A stretch of DNA of 53,115 nucleotides from Francisellaceae bacterium (GTDB lineage Bacteria > Pseudomonadota > Gammaproteobacteria > UBA6186 > Azoamicaceae). Both the position numbers and the translations under genes were made by a program. The stretch is taken from assembly GCA_018703155.1 (NCBI GenBank), contig JABJGS010000064.1, positions 1 to 53,115 on the forward strand, written 5' to 3'. Below the pieces are notes generated by a model. The model saw only the letters and a program-made list of their open reading frames with translations. It had not been told where the DNA came from and ran no database searches. Below are positions 46,779-53,115 of the stretch, piece after piece (positions within the stretch are counted from its first letter, which is position 1; every line of letters starts with the position of its first letter).

Positions 46779-47468
46779 ATGAAAACAGTTTTTATAACGG
46801 GTGCAAATCGAGGTTTGGGGCTCGAATTTACTAAGCAGTATTTGCAAATGGGTAACAAGGTAATAGCTTGTGCGCGGAATCCTGATACATCGATAGAGCT
46901 TATTAAGCTTTCTGAGGGTAATCAGAACCTTAGGATTTTGCCTATGGAGCTAAGTAATGAGGATAGTATTAATGCCGCAGTAGCTAAAGTTGATGAGCCA
47001 GTTGATTTATTAATAAATAATGCTGGAATAATCGGTGATCGTGATGAAGATTTAGATCATTTTTGTCCTAAAACGTTATTAGATACATTCAAGATTAATG
47101 CCATAGGGCCATTATTAGTACTGAGTGCTTTAAGGGAGCATTTAGCTCAGGGGCAGGGAAAGCAAGCAATAATGATTGGTGACAGAATGGGCAGTATTTC
47201 TGACAATGCAACAGGTGGCTATTATTCATGCCGTGCTAGCAAAAGTGCCTTAAATGCTTTAATGAAGTCGGCAGCAATTGAGCTTGAATCTGATAAAGTA
47301 CATGTATTAATTTTACATCCAGGGTGGGTGCAAACTGATATGGGTGGGACTAGTGCAACAACTACTGTTTCGGATAGTATCACCAATATGATCAAGGTAA
47401 TTGATAATTATCGAATATATCCCACAGGAGCTTTTGTTGCACAAACAAGTGAGCTATTACCCTGGTAG
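46779..47468 (+). CDS. short-chain dehydrogenase/reductase with Cys at the catalytic Tyr
   Basis: About 229 residues, C-factor/CsgA-like SDR. Cofactor loop TGANRGLG (residues 8-15), NNAG (80-83), MGSI with Ser139. At the active site, where relatives have Y-R-A-S-K, this protein has Cys151-R-A-S-Lys155 (codon TGC at 47229-47231). Lys is kept, Tyr is lost, so oxidoreductase activity is doubtful. ATG 46779 has GGAGG 4-5 bases upstream; the frame opens earlier at 46743. Substrate unknown. Confidence 0.88.
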   Translation: MKTVFITGANRGLGLEFTKQYLQMGNKVIACARNPDTSIELIKLSEGNQNLRILPMELSNEDSINAAVAKVDEPVDLLINNAGIIGDRDEDLDHFCPKTLLDTFKINAIGPLLVLSALREHLAQGQGKQAIMIGDRMGSISDNATGGYYSCRASKSALNALMKSAAIELESDKVHVLILHPGWVQTDMGGTSATTTVSDSITNMIKVIDNYRIYPTGAFVAQTSELLPW

Positions 47469-47577
47469 TACTCCGACTAACTGCAGGGTTGGGCAGTGTC
47501 TTGTTCTCTCTATTTATGGTAATATACGCAGCTAAGTTGAAAGTATTTCCCAAGTGGAATTTTAGGAGAAGAAGTAC

Positions 47578-50265
47578 ATGGCAGATCTAGCCAGTGAAGT
47601 GACCCCAATAAATATTGAAGACGAACTGAAGCAGTCATATTTAGATTATTCTATGAGTGTAATAGTTGGTCGAGCTTTACCTGATGTTCGGGATGGATTG
47701 AAGCCTGTACATCGTCGAGTATTGTTTGCGATGGGAGAGCTACACAACGATTGGAATAAACCATACAAGAAATCTGCACGTATTGTTGGTGATGTTGTAG
47801 GTAAATACCATCCGCATAGTGATACAGCGGTTTACGATAGTATTGTCCGTATGGCACAACCATTCTCCATGCGTTATATGTTGGTAGATGGCCAGGGTAA
47901 TTTTGGGTCTGTAGATGGTGATCCTCCAGCTGCTATGCGTTATACAGAAGTTAGGATGTCAAAAATCACACATAGTTTACTTAGTGATCTTGATAAAGGA
48001 ACCGTTGATTTTGTTCCTAACTACGATGAAAGTGAAATGCAGCCAACTGTATTACCAACACGAGTTCCAAACTTATTAGTTAATGGTAGCTCAGGTATTG
48101 CTGTTGGAATGGCAACTAATGTACCTCCGCACAACTTAGGTGAAGTGGTAAATGCATGCTTGGCCTTTATAGAAGATGAAAATATTGACCTTGAAGGAAT
48201 AATGGAGCATATCCCTGGGCCAGATTTTCCAACAGCCGGTATTATTAATGGCCGTGCAGGGATAATTGAAGCTTATAGAACTGGTCGCGGGCGTATCTAT
48301 GTCAGAGGAAGAAGTCATTTTGAGAATAATGAAGCAAAAAATAAAATATCAATTATTGTTACTGAATTACCCTACCAAGTTAATAAATCAAGGTTAATTG
48401 AAAAGATAGCTGAGCTTGTTAAAGACAAGAAAATTGAAGGAATTACCGGATTAAGAGATGAATCTGATAAAGATGGAATGCGTATGGTTGTAGAGCTTCG
48501 CCGAGGAGAAAGCGGAGATGTAATTCTTAACCAACTTTATTCCCTAACTCAATTACAATCAGTATTTGGTATAAATACAGTAGCATTAGTTGATGGGCAG
48601 CCAAGGATCTTGCCGATAAAAGATATCATAAGATGCTTTGTTGATCATCGTCGTCAAGTAGTATCTCGTAGAACTACTTTTGAGTTGAACAAAGCCAGAG
48701 CCAGAGCTCATATTTTAGAAGGGTTGACTGTTGCTCTAGTTAATATTGATCCAATAATTGCGTTAATCAAATCAGCCAAATCGCCACAAGAAGCTAGAGA
48801 GAAATTACTAGCAGTATCTTGGCCTCCAGGTGATGTGTGTGGCCTTTTGGATAGAACAGGTAGTGATTCTTGTCGACCAGATCATTTATCGAAAGATTAT
48901 GGGCTGCATGATGACTCTTATAAATTGTCTCCAGAACAAACTCACGCCATTCTAGAGTTGAAATTACATAGACTTACAGGTTTAGAACAAGATCGATTGT
49001 CTGAAGAGTTCAAAAATATTATTGAACGTATAGCTGAATATATAGATATTTTATCAAACCAAACTAGCTTAATGAGTATTATTAAAGAAGAGCTAAAAGA
49101 AGTAAAAGAACAATTTATTGATGAAAGACGTACTGAAATATGTGTTAATCAAGAAGATTTATCAGTTGAAGATTTGATTCAACCTGAAGAAATGGTAGTT
49201 ACTTTATCTCACTGTGGTTATGTTAAAGCTCAGCCGCTATCAACCTATGAAGCACAAAAGCGCGGTGGTAAAGGTAAAATTGCGGCTTCAGTAAAAGATG
49301 AAGATTTCATTAGTTGTCTGCAGATAGCAAATTCACACGACACATTGTTGTGCTTTTCAAGTTTAGGTAAAGCATATTGGTTAAAAGTATATAAGCTTCC
49401 TATTGCCAGTAGAAATTCACGTGGTCGACCAATTATTAATTTGCTACCATTACAAGAGAATGAAAGGATCAGCGCAATATTACCAATTAAAGATTTTGCC
49501 GCTGAAAATACTTCTATATTTATGGCAACAAAAATTGGCACGGTAAAACAAGTATCATTACTTGATTTTAGCAGGCCAAGGACTAACGGTATTATTGCTA
49601 TGGATTTAGCTGACAATGATAGTCTCATTGGTGTAGCTATAACTACTGGTGATGATGATATATTGTTATCAACTAATGCTGGTAAAGCAATTAGGTTCTC
49701 GTCTGTTGATGTTAGAAAAATGGGTAGAACTGCTCGAGGTGTTCGAGGTATTAAGCTGCAACCAAATCAAGAAGTGATCTCATTGATAGTGTTACAGGAA
49801 GGTGGTGCGATTCTTACTGCAACATGTAATGGCTATGGAAAAAGAACTGCTATTGGTGATTACTCAAGAATTGGTCGTGGTGGTCAAGGTGTTATCTCTA
49901 TTCAAACAACTGAGCGTAATGGCGAAGTTGTTGGTGCATTACAAGTGTTCCCAAATACTGAAGTTATGTTAATTTCAGATCAAGGAACAATGGTGCGTAT
50001 AAGAACAGATGAGATCTCTCAAGTAGGTAGAAATACACAAGGTGTAAGATTAATTAATATTTCTACAGGTGATAAATTGGTTGGTATCCAAAATATAGCT
50101 GAGATAGATGAAGTTGAGACCCCAGAATCATCTAATATAGAGGAAGGTGGTAATGGTGAAACATCATTAGAATCTGATGACGATAAAGCAGCATCGCCAT
50201 CTACCGATACGCCATCTACCGATGCGCCATCTACCGACGACAATGAAAAAGGTGAGGGGGATTAA
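47578..50265 (+). CDS. gyrA: DNA gyrase subunit A
   Basis: 895 residues. Forms gyrase with GyrB and introduces negative supercoils. N-terminal numbering matches E. coli exactly up to catalytic Tyr122 in AAMRYTE. In the quinolone region, residue 81 is Ser (E. coli Gly), 83 is Thr (E. coli Ser), 87 is Asp. The GyrA-box QKRGGKG is near residue 560 and the beta-pinwheel follows. The acidic C-terminal tail has three Pro-Ser-Thr-Asp repeats. AGGAGAAG ribosome site precedes ATG 47578. serC follows, a common order. Confidence 0.97.
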   Translation: MADLASEVTPINIEDELKQSYLDYSMSVIVGRALPDVRDGLKPVHRRVLFAMGELHNDWNKPYKKSARIVGDVVGKYHPHSDTAVYDSIVRMAQPFSMRYMLVDGQGNFGSVDGDPPAAMRYTEVRMSKITHSLLSDLDKGTVDFVPNYDESEMQPTVLPTRVPNLLVNGSSGIAVGMATNVPPHNLGEVVNACLAFIEDENIDLEGIMEHIPGPDFPTAGIINGRAGIIEAYRTGRGRIYVRGRSHFENNEAKNKISIIVTELPYQVNKSRLIEKIAELVKDKKIEGITGLRDESDKDGMRMVVELRRGESGDVILNQLYSLTQLQSVFGINTVALVDGQPRILPIKDIIRCFVDHRRQVVSRRTTFELNKARARAHILEGLTVALVNIDPIIALIKSAKSPQEAREKLLAVSWPPGDVCGLLDRTGSDSCRPDHLSKDYGLHDDSYKLSPEQTHAILELKLHRLTGLEQDRLSEEFKNIIERIAEYIDILSNQTSLMSIIKEELKEVKEQFIDERRTEICVNQEDLSVEDLIQPEEMVVTLSHCGYVKAQPLSTYEAQKRGGKGKIAASVKDEDFISCLQIANSHDTLLCFSSLGKAYWLKVYKLPIASRNSRGRPIINLLPLQENERISAILPIKDFAAENTSIFMATKIGTVKQVSLLDFSRPRTNGIIAMDLADNDSLIGVAITTGDDDILLSTNAGKAIRFSSVDVRKMGRTARGVRGIKLQPNQEVISLIVLQEGGAILTATCNGYGKRTAIGDYSRIGRGGQGVISIQTTERNGEVVGALQVFPNTEVMLISDQGTMVRIRTDEISQVGRNTQGVRLINISTGDKLVGIQNIAEIDEVETPESSNIEEGGNGETSLESDDDKAASPSTDTPSTDAPSTDDNEKGEGD
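50195..50239 (+). repeat. three 15-base units in the gyrA tail
   Basis: CGCCATCTACCGATA-type unit repeated three times with single changes at the ends; encodes [15 protein letters not shown]. In frame, outside the conserved fold. Confidence 0.9.
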
Positions 50266-50296
50266 CAACGCACCTTTCTAATTAGCAGGGATGAAA

Positions 50297-51376
50297 ATGA
50301 AAAAATCTTTTAACTTCGGAGCAGGTCCAGGGATGTTGCCTGCTTCGGTGAAATCAAGAATAAAATCAGAAATTGATAACTGGCATCAAGGGATGTCAGT
50401 TATGGAAATTAGTCATAGAAGCAAAAAGTTTATTGAACTTGCGAGCAATACTACAAAAAAAATTAGAGATCTATTAAAAATACCTGATAAATATGAAGTC
50501 TTATTTCTAAGTGGTGGTGCAAGAACACAGTTTTCAATGTTGCCATTAAATTTATTAAACAAATCTGATACAGCAGATTATTTGATCTCTGGATTTTGGT
50601 CGCAGTGGGCTTATGAAGATGCAGCTAAATTACGCCAAGTTAATATTATAGGAAACTCTTTTGAAGAAGGGTATTTATCAATATCAATTCCCAATAGAAT
50701 AACATCTGGAGCTAAATACATACATTATACCGATAATGAAACTATTCATGGAGTCGAATATAAAAATATACCGATTAAGACAAGCGTGCCATTAGTAGCA
50801 GATATGACTTCGAGTATATTAAGTAAACCAATTGATGTGTCTAAGCATGCAGCGATTTATGCTAGTTGCCAAAAAAACATGGGAATTGCAGGTTTAACTG
50901 TAGTAATTATAGATCCTAGCTGTTTGCGTGAGCCTGACAAAATTATGCCAGATATTATGAGGTATAGTCCTTTCATTGCTAGCAAATCTATGACAAATAC
51001 TCCGCCAGTTTTTCCTTGGTATGTTCTGGATTTGATGTTAGATTGGCTTCTTGAGCAAGGTGGTATTGATTCAATACATACACGTAACAAATCTAGAGCA
51101 AAAAAACTTTATAATTATATAGACAGTAGTCATTTATATGGTAATGCTATAAATGAAGAAAATAGATCGGATATGAATATTACTTTTCATCTAGTTGAAA
51201 GTAATTTTGATGACATCTTCAAAACTAGAGCTGAAAAAAATGGTCTTTATCAACTAGGAGGTCATAGAATGATTGGGGGATTCAGAGCGAGTCTTTATAA
51301 TGCCATGCCAGATGAAGGTGTTGATAGATTGATTGATTTTATGCGAGAATTTGAAAATGACCCATATGCTAAGTAG
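50297..51376 (+). CDS. serC: phosphoserine aminotransferase
   Basis: About 359 residues, PLP enzyme of serine synthesis (also used in pyridoxal synthesis). FNFGAGPGMLP at the start, substrate-binding GGARTQFS, PLP-linked Lys near residue 193 in ASCQKNMG, and GGFRASLYNAM at the end. ATG 50297 has AGGG 6 bases upstream; the ATG at 50291 is too close to it. 25-30 bases after gyrA. Confidence 0.96.
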   Translation: MKKSFNFGAGPGMLPASVKSRIKSEIDNWHQGMSVMEISHRSKKFIELASNTTKKIRDLLKIPDKYEVLFLSGGARTQFSMLPLNLLNKSDTADYLISGFWSQWAYEDAAKLRQVNIIGNSFEEGYLSISIPNRITSGAKYIHYTDNETIHGVEYKNIPIKTSVPLVADMTSSILSKPIDVSKHAAIYASCQKNMGIAGLTVVIIDPSCLREPDKIMPDIMRYSPFIASKSMTNTPPVFPWYVLDLMLDWLLEQGGIDSIHTRNKSRAKKLYNYIDSSHLYGNAINEENRSDMNITFHLVESNFDDIFKTRAEKNGLYQLGGHRMIGGFRASLYNAMPDEGVDRLIDFMREFENDPYAK

Positions 51377-51407
51377 AAAAGCTACAGTGTTATCTATTTG
51401 TTAATTG

Positions 51408-51426
51408 TTAACCTAGCATAGGTTAA
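51408..51426. terminator. hairpin between serC and the M23 peptidase gene
   Basis: TTAACCTA-GCA-TAGGTTAA is a perfect 8-base stem with a 3-base loop, placed between convergent genes. It has no T-run, so terminator function is tentative. Confidence 0.4.
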
Positions 51427-51523
51427 GTTAGGATTTGTCGTAAAGTTTAAAATATTATAGTGCACAATTATGCATCCTAAGCATGGAAATATTCAAATAT
51501 AAGGGTGTTTACAGCAGAACCTT

Positions 51524-52276
51524 TTAACTTGCTCCTGATATTATTGATGGGCAAGAAATATCTTGAACGTTAACTGTTTTTATATCACATATATACTTAG
51601 AGTCAGGGTTACATATTTTTGTTCTAAAAGGTATGCTAGTTGGTAAAAATCCAGAGTTTTTTGCATAATAGTTAAACCCTTTTTTCTTCCAACCGTGACC
51701 AACACTCCAATGCAGATGCTTTGCTTTAGAAAAACCTGTGTTTCCTTCTAGACCTATTAGCTCACCTGCTTTCACATGCTCACCAGTTTTAACATAGACT
51801 TTATCAAAATGAGCATACATGATTGCAAAATTGTCATCGGTTAAAATGATAACATGATTTCCAAATTTACTGCCGCAGTTTAGCCCCATTCCATTGCAGT
51901 CTTTTTCTACAATCACTTTTCCATCCGCACCAGCATAGATATTATCTGTTCTGTTTATCGCATTTAGGTCTAAAGCATATATCGTAGTATTGTAAGCATG
52001 TGTTTTACCAACCTTTGATCTTGCTCCCTGAGAGCAGTAAACAGATCCTCTCCCGAAATAAGGGAAATCTATAGTAGGAATATAGCCCCTGTACTCTTCG
52101 AAGCAACCAGTTCTATTCTTCCAATCAAGAGCACAATAATTTCCTATTGGACATGTATCATTATCTCCATAGCTACATTGACCTTCATTTATTTTAACAT
52201 CGTCTGCTTGATATCCAGACAGAGGATGAAAAAAAGTAGAAAAAATTATCACTATATATAATTTATTCATATTCAT
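51524..52276 (-). CDS. secreted M23-family (LytM-like) peptidase
   Basis: About 251 residues from ATG 52276, which has GGAG 6 bases upstream; the frame reaches 52339. Signal peptide of about 20 residues, then a Cys-rich N-terminal part and a LytM domain: THAYNTTIYALDLN gives the first His and Asp, YAHFDK and the closing KHLHWSV supply the HxH. Metal ligands appear present, so it could cut peptidoglycan cross-links. At least nine Cys suggest disulfides in the periplasm or outside. Substrate not shown. Confidence 0.8.
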   Translation of the reverse strand: MNMNKLYIVIIFSTFFHPLSGYQADDVKINEGQCSYGDNDTCPIGNYCALDWKNRTGCFEEYRGYIPTIDFPYFGRGSVYCSQGARSKVGKTHAYNTTIYALDLNAINRTDNIYAGADGKVIVEKDCNGMGLNCGSKFGNHVIILTDDNFAIMYAHFDKVYVKTGEHVKAGELIGLEGNTGFSKAKHLHWSVGHGWKKKGFNYYAKNSGFLPTSIPFRTKICNPDSKYICDIKTVNVQDISCPSIISGAS

Positions 52277-52393
52277 ATAACTCTCCATTAAAGCAATTTG
52301 TTTCCAATTAATTGCCTGTGATACTTTAATAGTTTTCAAGTATCAATAATAATATCGGCTTTGTCGCGAACTTTAAAATAACATCAATTTTTC

Positions 52394-52687
52394 ATGGGTA
52401 GGATGTGTTCTTACAATAAGAATGTATTGAAAAAATTACCTCTATACATGCTTATTGGAGGGAGATAATAATAGTGCAAACAATCTATTGACTAAAGAAC
52501 TAGTAGAATGGGTAGACATTATTTTTTTAATGAAAGGCACACATAGAGATAAAGTTAGAAAAAATTTAAAGCTAGCTTAAAAAATCAAAAGCTTGTTTGC
52601 CTTAACATTCCTGATAATTACGACTTCATGGATACAGAGCTGATGAAAATACTTAAATTAAAGGTTACAAAGTTTTTGAAGAGGTAA
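52394..52687 (+). pseudogene. decayed protein-tyrosine-phosphatase-like gene
   Basis: Three plus-strand pieces match one small phosphatase family (the low-molecular-weight tyrosine-phosphatase-like group). ATG 52394 leads to MCSYNKN, the remains of a C-x5-R loop whose Arg is lost; then a frame stop. From about 52464 TKELVEWVDIIFLM-x-x-T-HRDK is read in another frame. A third frame reads NIPDNYDFMDTELM and ends at TAA 52685-52687. Adding one A to the A-run at 52559-52564 joins the last two. The gene is broken at least twice. Confidence 0.65.
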
Positions 52688-53081
52688 GGCAACTTCATCG
52701 TGCAAAGGATAAAACCAGAGCAGTGTGCAGAGGCTTAATTATATCTAGATTTAAAGAGTTTAATAATTTGTTAGCAAATGCAGCATAGACTGGCAGAAAA
52801 CAATAATATTTAACTTGTTGCTGACTAAGTCTTGATAAAACGGATGCTACGAAAAGATACATCAAGCAAACCTATTCATATGCGAATAAATCACTTTGTG
52901 ACGCAAGGAAGAAAGGCTATGTTTGGGCCTAATTTAAAGTGTTACATGCAAAAGTAAAACCTGTATTTATTACAGTTTTGATAAATTAGAAACAAAACAA
53001 TAAGCATGTTGACTCGGGAGTTAGCTTCATGTCTAATGTCGAAAAATAAACAATAATCATAATTCTAATAAGTGAGTGCTC
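52688..53081. other. stretch without an intact gene
   Basis: A 36-codon plus-strand frame (about 52678-52788, reading LHRAKDKTRAVCRG in its middle) and a frame around 52843 look like coding remains, but neither is intact or recognised. Confidence 0.35.
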
Positions 53082-53115
53082 ATGAGATACGATAACGTTT
53101 TTTATCTAGCTAATA
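53082..53115 (+). CDS. possible start of a gene cut by the window edge
   Basis: ATG 53082 with AAGTGAG 5 bases upstream opens a frame MRYDNVFYLAN that runs off the window. Too short to identify. Confidence 0.3.
   Translation, partial: MRYDNVFYLAN

Overview
This is an AT-rich chromosomal segment (about one third G+C by eye) from a gammaproteobacterium. Evidence for that: the gene orders pcnB-folK, alaS-lysC-csrA-tRNA-Ser, mlaFEDCB-ibaG-murA, holD-rimI, ubiG-gph and gyrA-serC, plus type IV pilins and a Wsp-type chemosensory operon. Low G+C, several decaying genes and an MHS-type transporter would fit a Legionellales- or Thiotrichales-like lineage. That placement is inference; no species can be named from the sequence.

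Layout. 1-1182: tail of an unknown gene, an AACTAG/TTCTAG hexamer repeat, and two type IV prepilin genes on the minus strand. 1316-9204: housekeeping block pcnB-folK-pgi-alaS-lysC, then csrA with its own promoter and tRNA-Ser(GCT). 9540-13741: a small accessory region with an SRPBCC protein, a MarR regulator, a ClC chloride transporter and a wrecked Atm1-type ABC exporter. 14011-25287: a c-di-GMP/chemosensory region. A REC-GGDEF-EAL protein is divergent from a Wsp-like operon in the order CheW, CheR-TPR, CheW, MCP, CheA-REC, CheB, CheY, CheC, PAS-GGDEF. Two genes of this operon carry single lesions: an in-frame TAG in the MCP gene and a one-base frameshift in cheB. 25365-28165: tRNA-Arg(ACG), an MHS-type transporter and a YbaK-HDOD fusion. 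28446-30994: an unassigned pair, an envelope VWA protein and a small membrane protein with a Pro-Glu tract. 31061-38442: the Mla lipid-transport operon with ibaG and murA, then pssA, a short leuA, a holD-like gene and rimI. 38576-46636 (minus strand): VOC protein, LysR regulator, and the tight operon argS-ubiG-gph-hpnC-hpnD-hpnE, which makes squalene. 46779-53115: an SDR with a substituted catalytic Tyr, gyrA, serC, a secreted M23-like peptidase, and a decayed tail with a phosphatase pseudogene.

How the genes fit together. The most coherent system is the Wsp-like array. An MCP signals through CheW adaptors to a CheA-REC hybrid; CheR and CheB adapt the receptor; CheY and a CheC-type phosphatase handle the phosphoryl signal; GGDEF proteins at the operon end and across the divergent promoter would convert it to c-di-GMP, likely affecting surface behaviour together with pili and CsrA. 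This is inferred from domains and gene order. A second theme is the envelope: Mla transport, PssA, MurA, squalene synthesis, the M23 peptidase and the VWA pair. Several genes show recent damage, partly one-base losses in homopolymers, which may be real decay or assembly error.
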